A DNA stretch of 16,917 nucleotides from contig JAICHS010000022.1 in the NCBI GenBank assembly GCA_025924775.1, positions 1 to 16,917 of the forward strand. The letters run 5' to 3'. Both the position numbers and the translations under genes were made by a program. The DNA is from Rhodanobacteraceae bacterium (GTDB lineage: Bacteria > Pseudomonadota > Gammaproteobacteria > Xanthomonadales > Rhodanobacteraceae). The notes below the pieces were generated by a model, which ran no database searches, was not told the origin of the DNA, and saw nothing but the letters and a program-made list of their open reading frames with translations. Below are positions 1 to 7,044 of this stretch, piece after piece (position 1 is the stretch's first letter; every line of letters starts with the position of its first letter).

Positions 1-92
1 GCCTGCGCGTCCGCTCGCTCATGCCATTCGACCTTGGTCTCGCCTGCCCCTTCGCATGTGCCACGCGCTGCAACCTCGTTCCGCATCGTCAT
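1..92 (-). CDS. Possible 5' end of a divergent gene, running off the left edge
   Basis: An open frame on the minus strand begins at ATG 92-90 (second ATG at 86-84) and stays open to the window edge, about 30 codons. It starts MTMRNEVAAR and later contains GETKVEWHER. The composition is mixed, with E, K, N, T and W, unlike the Arg/Ala/Pro-rich translations typical of shadow frames here. A -10-like TATAGT lies 11 nt upstream of the first ATG. I recognise no family in so short a piece. Third-position GC is moderate, lower than in the clear genes nearby, so this could be chance. A regulator divergent from dadA would be a familiar arrangement, but nothing seen here proves it. Confidence 0.3.
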   Translation of the reverse strand, partial: MTMRNEVAARGTCEGAGETKVEWHERADAQ

Positions 93-103
93 TTGCGCCC
101 CGA

Positions 104-132
104 ACTATAACGGCGTTCCGGCGCCAGTCGGT
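104..132 (-). promoter_or_regulatory. Candidate promoter for the left-edge divergent gene
   Basis: On the minus strand, TATAGT (forward 104-109) matches the -10 consensus well in an otherwise GC-rich stretch and ends 11 nt before ATG 92. The -35 region around 127-132 is poor (contains GAC only). The rest of 93-348 holds no gene that I can support; it forms the divergent spacer in front of dadA. Confidence 0.3.
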
Positions 133-202
133 GGCGCGCCCAGACTTTCCGCAGATGCCAACGCCGGCGCGTGTGTGAGATGATGCGCGCCGCCGCACGA
201 GG

Positions 203-217
203 GCCGCAGGCTGCGGC
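203..217. repeat. Short inverted repeat in the dadA upstream region
   Basis: gccgca, a 3-nt gap, then tgcggc: a perfect 6-bp stem about 130 nt before the dadA start. There is no T-tract after it, so it is not an obvious terminator. It could be a regulator site for the dadA-alr pair or chance in GC-rich DNA. Confidence 0.25.
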
Positions 218-348
218 GCCGGGGGATCGCGCCGCAAGGCCGCATCCACCGGCACAACCGGGTGATACCCGCCCACGCCGACCCCATATAGAGGCCAGCC
301 GCGGCGGTTTGTGGCCGGCGCGGCGGATCCTGCGGACACGAGGCGAAC

Positions 349-1620
349 ATGCGAGTTCTGGTTCTTGGTAGCGGCGTGGTCGGCACCGCCAGCGCCTGGT
401 ATCTGCGCGCGGCGGGGCACGAGGTCAGCGTGGTCGATCGCGAGCCCGGGCCCGCCAAGGAGACCAGCTTCGGCAACGCCGGCCAGTTGTCGTTCGGCTA
501 CACCTCGCCATGGGCGGCGCCCGGCGTGCCGCTGAAGGCGCTGGGGTGGCTGTTCGAAAGCGACGCCCCGCTGTTCATCCAGCCCTTCGAGGGCCTGCGC
601 GCGCACCGCTGGCTGTGGCAGATGCTGCGCAACTGCACGACCGCCCGCTACGCCGTCAACAAGGCGCGCATGGTGCGCATGTCGCACTACAGCCGCGACT
701 GCATCAACGCGCTGCACGATGCCACCGGCATCAACTACGAAGGCCGCCAGCTGGGCACGACGCAGCTGTTCCGCACCCAGAAGCAGCTGGACGCCGCGGC
801 GCGCGACATCGAAATCCTGCGCCAGTACGAGGTGCCTTACGAGGTGCTGGACCGCGCCGGGATCGTGCGCGTGGAGCCGGCGCTCGCGGCGACGGCCGAC
901 AAGCTGGTGGGCGCGCTGCGACTGCCGCGCGACCAGACCGGCGATTGCCGCCTGTTTACCCAGCGACTGGCCGCGCTCGCGGCGGCGCGTGGCGTGGAAT
1001 TCCGTTACAACCAGACGGTGTCCGGGCTGCGCCGCGACGGCGACCGCATCGCCGGCGTCGCGATCGGCGACAAACTGGAAACCGCCGACGCCTACGTGGT
1101 CGCGTTCGGCAGCTACACGCCGCGGCTGCTCGCGCCATTGGGACTGCGCCTGCCGGTGTACCCGCTCAAGGGCTACTCGCTGACCCTGCCGATCATCGAC
1201 GCCGACAAGTCGCCCACGTCCACCATCCTGGACGAAAGCTACAAGGTCGCGGTAACGCGCTTCGATGCGCGCATCCGCGTGGGCGGCATGGCCGAGATCG
1301 CGGGCTTTGACCTGTCGCTCAACCCACGCCGTCGCGCCACCCTGGAAAAAGTCGTCACCGACCTCTACCCCGCCGGTGGCGACCTGGCCCACGCAACCTT
1401 CTGGACGGGCCTGCGCCCGGCCACGCCCGACGGCACGCCGGTCATTGGCGCGACGCCGTTCCGCAACCTATACCTCAACACGGGTCACGGCACGCTTGGT
1501 TGGACCATGGCCACGGGTTCGGGGCGTTATCTCGCCGACCTCGTCAGCGGCCGCCGCCCCGAAATCGACAGCGAAGGCCTGGACATCTTCCGTTACCTTG
1601 GCGCACAGGCCGCCGGTTGA
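349..1620 (+). CDS. dadA: D-amino acid dehydrogenase small subunit (DadA)
   Basis: A 423-aa FAD-dependent oxidoreductase of the DAO family. DadA oxidatively deaminates D-amino acids, classically D-alanine to pyruvate and ammonia, and feeds electrons to the respiratory chain at the inner membrane. The N-terminal strand is followed by the FAD-binding GSGVVG (residues 7-12) and a VVDRE segment ending the Rossmann fold. SFGNAGQLSFGY (near residues 42-53) and the C-terminal WTGLRPATPDG and NTGHGTLGWTMA blocks are hallmarks of DadA. Length is close to the family norm of about 420-430. The start is set by GAGG at 340-343, 5 nt before ATG 349. Its stop shares one base with the alr start (TGATG), so the two are probably translationally coupled and form a D/L-alanine catabolic operon like E. 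coli dadAX. Confidence 0.95.
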   Translation: MRVLVLGSGVVGTASAWYLRAAGHEVSVVDREPGPAKETSFGNAGQLSFGYTSPWAAPGVPLKALGWLFESDAPLFIQPFEGLRAHRWLWQMLRNCTTARYAVNKARMVRMSHYSRDCINALHDATGINYEGRQLGTTQLFRTQKQLDAAARDIEILRQYEVPYEVLDRAGIVRVEPALAATADKLVGALRLPRDQTGDCRLFTQRLAALAAARGVEFRYNQTVSGLRRDGDRIAGVAIGDKLETADAYVVAFGSYTPRLLAPLGLRLPVYPLKGYSLTLPIIDADKSPTSTILDESYKVAVTRFDARIRVGGMAEIAGFDLSLNPRRRATLEKVVTDLYPAGGDLAHATFWTGLRPATPDGTPVIGATPFRNLYLNTGHGTLGWTMATGSGRYLADLVSGRRPEIDSEGLDIFRYLGAQAAG

Positions 1621-2711
1621 TGCGTCCGGCCCGTGCCCTGATCGACCTCGACGCGTTGCGCCACAACTATCGCCTGGCGCGTCGGCTGGCCGGCGGCAAG
1701 GCGTTGGCGATCGTCAAGGCCGACGCGTATGGCCACGGCGCCGTCGCCTGTGCGCGGGCGCTGGAAGCCGAGGCCGACGGCTTCGGCGTCGCCTGCATCG
1801 AGGAAGCGCTGGAACTGCGCGCGGCAGGCATCGCCAAGCCCATCCTGTTGATGGAAGGCTGCTTCGAGGCCAGCGAATTGCCGCTGGTTGTCGAACACAA
1901 CCTGTGGACCGTGGTTGGCTCACCCGAACAGTTGGCCGCCGTGGAAGCCTTCCACGCATCGGCGCCGCTCAACGTATGGCTGCTGCTGGACAGCGGCATG
2001 CACCGGCTCGGACTTTCTCCGGTGGCCTTCCGCCACGCGCACGCACGCCTGGCGGCGTTGGCCTGGGTCGCGCCGCCCGTGCTGATGACGCACATGGCGC
2101 GCGCCGACGAGCTGGCCAGCACGCGCACGCGTGAGCAACTGGATGCTTTCAGGCAGGCCACCGCTGGCCTTCCGGGCGCCGTCAGTGTCAGCAATTCAGC
2201 CGCGCTGCTCGGCTGGCCCGAAGCGCACAACGACTGGGCGCGCCCCGGCCTGATGCTGTACGGTGCCGACCCGCTGCACGGCCAAACCCATGCACACCGC
2301 GAAGCATTGCGGCCGGTGATGACGCTCGAGGCCGACGTCATCGCGACCCGCGAAATCGGCATCGGTGAGCCGGTCGGCTACGGCGCGCGCTTCATCGCCG
2401 AACGCCCGACCCGCGTCGGCGTGGTGGCCGCAGGTTACGCCGATGGCTATCCGCAGTTCGCGCCGAATGGCACGCCGGTCACCATCGACGGCCGACCCGG
2501 TTGCACGATCGGTCGTGTGTCGATGGACATGCTGACGGTCGATTTGACCGACCACCCCGATGCCACGGTCGGCAGCACGGTCCAGCTGTGGGGCACCGCG
2601 CCGCGCGTGGTCGAACTGGCGGAGCACTGCCACACCAGCGCCTATCGGCTGGTGTGCGGATTGAAACGCATCCCGCACCGGTATCTGCACGCACTGCCCG
2701 GCCAGGCCTGA
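1620..2711 (+). CDS. alr: Alanine racemase
   Basis: A 363-aa fold-type III PLP enzyme that interconverts L- and D-alanine. In this context it probably supplies D-alanine to DadA for catabolism (the DadX role), and it could also feed cell-wall synthesis. The PLP lysine is K33 in IVKADAYGHG, and the catalytic tyrosine is Y254 in PVGYGAR. RPGLMLYG (208-215) and AGYADGYP (271-278) are further family blocks. The frame is open upstream to 1500, but that part lies inside dadA. The start at 1620, overlapping the dadA stop by one base, gives the normal N-terminus with the first beta strand ALIDLDALRHNY. No other racemase gene is in view, so whether this is the biosynthetic or the catabolic enzyme cannot be decided here. 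Confidence 0.95.
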   Translation: MRPARALIDLDALRHNYRLARRLAGGKALAIVKADAYGHGAVACARALEAEADGFGVACIEEALELRAAGIAKPILLMEGCFEASELPLVVEHNLWTVVGSPEQLAAVEAFHASAPLNVWLLLDSGMHRLGLSPVAFRHAHARLAALAWVAPPVLMTHMARADELASTRTREQLDAFRQATAGLPGAVSVSNSAALLGWPEAHNDWARPGLMLYGADPLHGQTHAHREALRPVMTLEADVIATREIGIGEPVGYGARFIAERPTRVGVVAAGYADGYPQFAPNGTPVTIDGRPGCTIGRVSMDMLTVDLTDHPDATVGSTVQLWGTAPRVVELAEHCHTSAYRLVCGLKRIPHRYLHALPGQA

Positions 2712-2786
2712 CGTGCGCGACAGGCTTGCAAACACCCGTGCGACTCCCCATTCTGCATGGTCGGCGGTGCCACCCCCACGCGGTTT

Positions 2787-2814
2787 GCCACGAGGCGGGA
2801 CGCGCCTCGGTGGC
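2787..2814. terminator. Hairpin between alr and trxB
   Basis: gccac-gaggcg pairs with cgcctc-(g)-gtggc, an 11-bp stem with one bulged G and a 5-nt loop, 75 nt after the alr stop and 32 nt before the trxB ribosome binding site. It has no T-tract, so a terminator or attenuator role for the dadA-alr transcript is possible but not shown. A regulator site for trxB is the alternative. Confidence 0.4.
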
Positions 2815-2855
2815 CACACCGGCGCCTGTCGTAAATGCAAACTCCAAGGACCAGC

Positions 2856-3818
2856 ATGAGCCCTCCCAAACACAGTCGCCTTTTGATCCTCGGCTCCGGC
2901 CCGGCCGGCTACACCGCCGCCGTGTACGCGGCGCGCGCGAACTTGCAGCCGTTGCTGATCACGGGCCTGACGCAAGGCGGCCAGCTGACCACCACCACCG
3001 ACGTCGACAACTGGCCCGGTGACGCCAAGGGCGTGCAGGGCCCCGAGTTGATGCAACGCATGGCCGAGCACGCGGGGCGCTTCAACACCGAAATCGTGTT
3101 CGACCACATCCACACCGTCGACCTGAAGCAACGCCCGTTCAAGCTGAAGGGCGACAGTGGCGAGTACAGCTGCGACGCGCTGATCATCGCCACCGGCGCC
3201 GACGCCAAATATCTCGGCATCGATTCGGAAAACAAGTTCAAGGGCAAGGGCGTGTCCGCCTGCGCGACCTGCGACGGATTCTTCTTCCGCAACCAGGACA
3301 TCGCCGTGATCGGTGGCGGCAACACCGCGGTCGAGGAGGCGCTGTATCTCGCCAACATCGGCCGCAAGGTCACGCTGGTACACCGCCGCGACAAACTGCG
3401 CGCGGAAAAAATCCTGCAGGACAAGTTGTTCGAGAAGGCCAACGCCGGCAAGGTCGAGCTGGTGTGGAACCATACCGTCGACGAGGTGCTCGGCGACGCC
3501 ACCGGCGTCACCGGCTTGCGCCTCGTCAGCACCGCCGACGGCAGCAAGCGCGACCTCGCGGTCACCGGCATGTTCGTGGCGATCGGCCACACGCCCAATA
3601 CCGGTGTGTTCGAAGGCCAGCTGGACATGCGCAACGGCTATATCCGGATCAACAGCGGCCTGGATGGCAACGCCACCGCGACGTCGGTGCGCGGCGTGTT
3701 CGCGGCGGGCGACGTGGCCGACCACGTTTACCGGCAGGCCGTCACTTCGGCAGGTTTCGGCTGCATGGCGGCGCTGGATGCCGAGCGCTTCCTGGATTCG
3801 ATCGGCCTGACCGGCTGA
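2856..3818 (+). CDS. trxB: Thioredoxin reductase (NADPH)
   Basis: A 320-aa low-molecular-weight thioredoxin reductase, a cytoplasmic flavoenzyme that moves electrons from NADPH through FAD and a disulfide to thioredoxin. Domain order is as expected. The FAD-binding GSGPAG is at residues 13-18. The redox-active CATC is C136/C139. The NADPH-binding GGGNTA is at 153-158, with the NADPH-specific HRRDKLRA at 176-183. The C-terminal FAD block AAGDVADHVYRQA is followed by the terminal helix. Length matches E. coli TrxB (321 aa). An in-frame ATG at 2835 lies 7 codons upstream, but AAGGA at 2846-2850 sits 5 nt before ATG 2856, so the latter is chosen. The gene converges on the hydrolase-cyclase gene with only 12 nt between the two stops. 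Confidence 0.97.
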   Translation: MSPPKHSRLLILGSGPAGYTAAVYAARANLQPLLITGLTQGGQLTTTTDVDNWPGDAKGVQGPELMQRMAEHAGRFNTEIVFDHIHTVDLKQRPFKLKGDSGEYSCDALIIATGADAKYLGIDSENKFKGKGVSACATCDGFFFRNQDIAVIGGGNTAVEEALYLANIGRKVTLVHRRDKLRAEKILQDKLFEKANAGKVELVWNHTVDEVLGDATGVTGLRLVSTADGSKRDLAVTGMFVAIGHTPNTGVFEGQLDMRNGYIRINSGLDGNATATSVRGVFAAGDVADHVYRQAVTSAGFGCMAALDAERFLDSIGLTG

Positions 3819-3836
3819 CGCCGCGCGGCGTCAGCC
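3813..3836. terminator. 24-bp perfect palindrome spanning both convergent stop codons
   Basis: The half-site ggctgacgccgc is followed directly by its exact reverse complement, giving an uninterrupted 24-bp palindrome. The trxB stop TGA (3816-3818) lies in the left arm, and the stop of the minus-strand gene (3831-3833) lies at the mirror position in the right arm. RNA from either strand can form a very stable GC-rich hairpin, so a bidirectional terminator is the simplest reading. Neither side has a convincing T-tract (only ccttcc to the right), so factor-independent termination is uncertain. Confidence 0.6.
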
Positions 3837-5174
3837 TTCCAGCGCGTAGAGCTGCCAGCGCCCCGGCACGCCATCGAGGGGTCGCGACCCGCGTTCGCGC
3901 AGGTCAACGCCGGAGCCTGCGCCCAGTTCCCGTACGGCCGCGGTCGCCAACACCTCGCCGGCTTGCGCGGCCTGCAACACGGCGGCCCCGACCTCCACCA
4001 CCGGCCCGGCAACATGCTCACCCGTGCGCACGCACTGCCCGGTGTGCACGCCGACCCGGATGTCCACCCGCAGGTAGTCGCGCAGGGCCTGCCGCGCCGC
4101 GTGGGCGAACCGCAAAGCGCGTGCGGGCCCGTCGAAGCTGGCGACGAAGCCATCCCGCGACCGCCCCGACTCGTGGCCATCGAAGCGCGCGAGCTCGGCG
4201 CGCACGATCGCACGCTGGCGCACCAGCAAGTCCTGCCAACGCGCATCGCCCAGGTTGGCGGCCAACTGCGTCGCCTGCGCGATGTCGAGGCATACCACCG
4301 TGGTCAGCGCGCTGTCCGAAGGCGTGGCCGGTCCGAGGCGGCCCAGAAAGTCGCCGATGAACACGAGCGGTCGTTCGTCGCCGGGCACCAGCACGTCCAT
4401 GTCGCCGCCCGGCAGCACTTCCAGCCGCGCGTCTGCGATGTGCGCGGCAAGGTATTCGGCGTGCGTGACCGGGATGACGCCGAAATCCCGGCGGTGCAGG
4501 ATCAAGGTGGGCGCATGGATGGAGGCCAGCACCGAGCGCGCGTCGAAATTGATGATGTAGTGGAATTCCGCCCCGGCCCGGCGCGGCGAATACGAAACCC
4601 GCTGCATCCGCATCACCCAGCGCACGTAATCCGGGTCGCCGGTCAGCAGTTCGCGGGTCTGCGACACCATGCGCTCGGTGCCCCACGCGCTGTCCCACAT
4701 GGCCGACAGCTGCTCGGAGCGCTCTTCGCTCTGGCCGCACGCGTACCCCGGCGCCACCCGAAAGCGCGCGCTGGTATTGCACAACACCAGTGCGCGCACG
4801 CGATCGGGATGGCTGCCCGCAAACAACATCGAAGCCGCCGCGGCATCGCGCTCGGCCAGCAGCGAAACGTCGCGCGCACCCAGGTGGTCGAGCACGCTCA
4901 GGATGTCTTCCAGCCAGTCTTCCCAGGTGGGCGGCACGTCCGAGGGCAGCGGATCGGAAATGCCACAACCGCGGCGGTCGAACACGATCAGGCGCCGGCC
5001 CTCGGCCAGTCGGGCCAGCATCGTCGCGCACGCCGGGTAATCCCACAGCGTTTCGATGCTGCGGCTCATCGGGTTGACCAGCAGCAAATTCGCCGGGCCA
5101 TCGCCCTGCACGCGGTAGGCGATGTCGCCGTGCGGCGAGCGCACGTACATGACGGGTGGTGGTGATTGGCTCAT
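3831..5174 (-). CDS. Alpha/beta-hydrolase fused to a class III cyclase-like domain, both halves apparently inactive
   Basis: A 447-aa protein with no signal peptide or membrane segment seen. Residues ~8-278 resemble the alpha/beta-hydrolase half of the known hydrolase-adenylate/guanylate cyclase fusions (HGDIAYRVQGDGP, then IVFDRRGCGISDP at 63-75). Where relatives have a GxSxG-type nucleophile elbow (remembered as GVSEGG), this protein has LLAERDAAAAS, which puts R109 at the serine position. The usual GxDH near the end of the domain reads GGDMD, with M259 at the histidine. Residues ~289-445 match the cyclase homology domain. The two metal-binding aspartates appear kept (D297 in CLDIAQ, D341 in SRDGF), but the transition-state arginine aligns to A398. 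It is therefore probably a non-catalytic sensor or scaffold, or a cyclase in decay. Start ATG 5174 has no good Shine-Dalgarno sequence; a perfect -35 lies upstream. The gene is monocistronic and convergent with trxB. Confidence 0.85.
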   Translation of the reverse strand: MSQSPPPVMYVRSPHGDIAYRVQGDGPANLLLVNPMSRSIETLWDYPACATMLARLAEGRRLIVFDRRGCGISDPLPSDVPPTWEDWLEDILSVLDHLGARDVSLLAERDAAAASMLFAGSHPDRVRALVLCNTSARFRVAPGYACGQSEERSEQLSAMWDSAWGTERMVSQTRELLTGDPDYVRWVMRMQRVSYSPRRAGAEFHYIINFDARSVLASIHAPTLILHRRDFGVIPVTHAEYLAAHIADARLEVLPGGDMDVLVPGDERPLVFIGDFLGRLGPATPSDSALTTVVCLDIAQATQLAANLGDARWQDLLVRQRAIVRAELARFDGHESGRSRDGFVASFDGPARALRFAHAARQALRDYLRVDIRVGVHTGQCVRTGEHVAGPVVEVGAAVLQAAQAGEVLATAAVRELGAGSGVDLRERGSRPLDGVPGRWQLYALEG

Positions 5175-5214
5175 GCTGCGCGACGCGTTCGCGGCGGCTC
5201 CCTGACCAGCATAT

Positions 5215-5245
5215 CTAGTAGCAAACCGTCAGCCATCGTTGTCAA
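5215..5245 (-). promoter_or_regulatory. Candidate promoter for the hydrolase-cyclase fusion gene
   Basis: The minus strand carries a perfect TTGACA (forward 5240-5245), 19 nt, then TACTAG (5215-5220) preceded by TGC, which resembles an extended -10. This would start transcription about 30-35 nt before ATG 5174. The -10 is imperfect and the spacer long. The -35 overlaps the last codons of the frameshifted remnant upstream. Confidence 0.4.
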
Positions 5246-5750
5246 GCTCCGTCAAGTGCATCCCGGCACCATGCGCGCCGGCCAGATGCTCATTCAGCCA
5301 CCCCATTTTCATGCGGTGGCGATTGCGCTCCACGAAACCCTCGTGTGTCCACGCCTTGCCGCGACTTGCCGCGCGGCGAGGCGCACCTCCACGGCCGCGA
5401 ACCCGAGCTTTCGGGCCGCAGCGCACAAGACCCGGATGGCCGCACCCGGCATGACATCCGGGTCGCCAGCATGCCAGAAATCCTGCACCACCGGGATGTC
5501 GTGATCAAAAAAGTGCAGTCGCAGGTAAACCACGTCGCGAGTGCTCCCCCACCCTGTCGCCCACCAGCAAATGCTGTCGCCAGGTCGCCGGCAGCAGATC
5601 GAAGCGCACGCGCAGCATGACGAGGTCACGCGCTGATTTCCAGCGCCCGGGTACTTCGGGTAGCGCAGCACCCTGACGCAGCGGCTTATCCAACACGCCG
5701 GGGAGCCGCGGCCACCCGGTGCCAGGCGGGACGCCGTTCCACGATTTACA
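5229..5750 (-). pseudogene. Frameshifted remnant of an unidentified protein gene
   Basis: Three minus-strand pieces with natural-looking composition join into one protein of about 170 residues if two compensating frameshifts are allowed. The first piece (about 5750-5555) contains GRWKSARDLVMLRVRFDLL and HLLVGDRVGE. The second (about 5550-5375) contains VYLRLHFFDHDIPVVQDFW and IRVLCAAARKLGFAAVEVRL. The third (about 5375-5229) contains GKAWTHEGFVERNRHRM and ends TELDNDG before TGA. The first shift falls by a run of five C (forward strand) near 5556-5560. The second lies in a GC-rich stretch near 5360-5385. The C-terminal part is faintly reminiscent of a GNAT acetyltransferase end, but I cannot name the family. 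No start codon with a ribosome binding site is evident, and an in-frame stop lies just upstream of 5750. It is either a decayed gene or a real gene broken by sequencing errors. Confidence 0.4.
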
Positions 5751-5833
5751 TCAGGGATCCCTCCGTCGTTCACGGTGCGCTTGGGCGGTCACGCTTAGTC
5801 AAGCAGGTCCCGGGCCGGGTAGTGCGGGCAGCC

Positions 5834-5859
5834 GTGGCGGTGTCGCCACATCTTACAAT
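5834..5859 (+). promoter_or_regulatory. Promoter with embedded hairpin before the GNAT-like gene
   Basis: TACAAT (5854-5859) is a strong -10 box ending 6 nt before ATG 5866, which suggests a leaderless mRNA. Immediately upstream, gtggcg-gtgt-cgccac (5834-5849) is a perfect 6-bp inverted repeat covering the spacer and -35 region, a typical place for a repressor operator. No good -35 hexamer is visible. The rest of 5751-5833 shows nothing I can name. Confidence 0.4.
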
Positions 5860-5865
5860 GCACCC

Positions 5866-7044
5866 ATGCTGGAACTGCACACGCACGAATCGATCGACGC
5901 CATCGACGCCGCCGACTGGGACGGGCTGGCCGCCAGCGACAACCCGTTCATTGCGCACGCGTTTCTTGCCGGGCTGGAGCACACCGGCTGCATCCGCAGC
6001 GCGTTCGGCTGGCGCCCCCAGCACCTGACGCTGCATGCCGATGGCGCGCTGGTGGGCGCAGTGCCGCTGTACCTCAAGGGTAATTCACACGGCGAGTACG
6101 TGTTCGACTGGTCGTGGGCCGACGCCTGGGAACGCGCGGGCCACGACTACTACCCGAAATTCCTGTGCGCCGTGCCCTACTCGCCCGTGACCGGGCCGCG
6201 CCTGCTGACCGGTGCCGGGCCGGCTGCCGCAGGGTATCGCGCAACCCTGGCCAAGGCCCTGTGCGAGCTGACCGACCGCACCGGGCTGTCTTCGCTGCAC
6301 GTGGACTTTCTGGGCGAAGGCGATGCCGACGCCTTCGATGACGCCTGGCTGGCGCGTTCGGACTGGCAATTCCAGTGGCACAACCCGGGCGACTGGCGCG
6401 ACTTCCAGGACTACCTCGACGCCCTGACGCACAAACGCCGCAGCGCGGTCCGCCACGAACGCGCGCAGGTTGCGCAGGCCGGGCTTGAATGCGAATTCCG
6501 CGACGGTGGTTCGCTCAGCGACGATGAATGGCGCAGCATGCACCACCTGTACACCCACACTTTCGACGAAAAGGGCAACACGCCCACGCTGACGCTGGAC
6601 TTCTTCCGTCACCTTGGGCGTGCCTTCCCCACGCGCTCGCACGTGGCGTTTGCGCGCGACGCCGGCGGCATCGTGGCGGCCGCGCTGTTCATGTCCAGCG
6701 GCGACACCCTGTACGGTCGCTACTGGGGCGCGCTCGAACCGGTGCCGGGCCTGCACTTCGAACTTTGCTATTACCAGGGCATCGCGGAGTGCCTCAGGCG
6801 CGGCCTGCGCCGCTTCGAACCGGGCGCGCAAGGGCTGCACAAACTGGCGCGCGGATTCCTGCCCGCCCGCACCTATTCACGCCATTACATTGCCGACGCG
6901 CAATTTCGCGCGGCGGTCCGCGCATCGCTGGAACGCGAGCACGCCGTGCTGGCCGCGCGCGGCCGCGAGCTGGCTGCGCATTCCCCATTCGCCGCGCACG
7001 ACTCCGCACCGTCCGACTCCGCACCGTCCGGCCCCATGCCATGA
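5866..7044 (+). CDS. GNAT/FemAB-like protein, COG3146 (peptidogalycan biosynthesis/recognition, DUF482)
   Basis: A 392-aa protein of the COG3146 family, which has tandem GNAT-type folds related to FemAB amino-acyl transferases. The acceptor substrate is not established, and the peptidoglycan link in its name is weakly supported. Family-like blocks include DNPFIAHAFLAGLE near residues 25-38, the YYPKFLCAVPYSPVTGPRLL stretch near 94-113, HKRRSAVRHER near 190-200 and the C-terminal FEPGAQGLHKLARGFLP. The C-terminus ends in a short tandem DSAPS repeat encoded by a 15-nt duplication. The frame is open upstream to 5719, but ATG 5866 follows the -10 box and gives the usual N-terminus; another ATG at 5858 is out of frame. 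It overlaps aat by four bases (ATGA), so both are probably co-translated. Confidence 0.85.
   Translation: MLELHTHESIDAIDAADWDGLAASDNPFIAHAFLAGLEHTGCIRSAFGWRPQHLTLHADGALVGAVPLYLKGNSHGEYVFDWSWADAWERAGHDYYPKFLCAVPYSPVTGPRLLTGAGPAAAGYRATLAKALCELTDRTGLSSLHVDFLGEGDADAFDDAWLARSDWQFQWHNPGDWRDFQDYLDALTHKRRSAVRHERAQVAQAGLECEFRDGGSLSDDEWRSMHHLYTHTFDEKGNTPTLTLDFFRHLGRAFPTRSHVAFARDAGGIVAAALFMSSGDTLYGRYWGALEPVPGLHFELCYYQGIAECLRRGLRRFEPGAQGLHKLARGFLPARTYSRHYIADAQFRAAVRASLEREHAVLAARGRELAAHSPFAAHDSAPSDSAPSGPMP
7000..7029 (+). repeat. Perfect 15-nt tandem duplication
   Basis: gactccgcaccgtcc occurs twice in direct succession, encoding two DSAPS units at the C-terminus of the GNAT-like protein, 11 nt before the aat start codon. 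It keeps the frame, so it only lengthens the tail; it probably arose by slippage. Confidence 0.8.

Noticed and set aside
19..1392. A 457-codon minus-strand open frame opposite dadA
   Set aside because: Mirror-codon shadow of dadA with low-complexity Arg/Gln/Val/Ala composition and no motif.
2835..2858. Upstream in-frame ATG for trxB at 2835
   Set aside because: The AAGGA at 2846-2850 lies between the two ATGs and serves only the one at 2856, which also gives the usual protein length.
2196..3725. A 509-codon minus-strand open frame opposite alr and trxB
   Set aside because: Covers two confident genes and the spacer between them; composition is that of an antisense shadow.
3963..5165. A 400-codon plus-strand open frame opposite the hydrolase-cyclase gene
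   Set aside because: Antisense shadow, His/Arg/Gln/Val-rich, no domain; the minus-strand frame has clear family motifs.
5175..5865. Mobile element between the fusion gene and the GNAT-like gene
   Set aside because: No terminal inverted repeats, target duplications, transposase or integrase motif could be seen; a decayed ordinary gene explains the stretch better.
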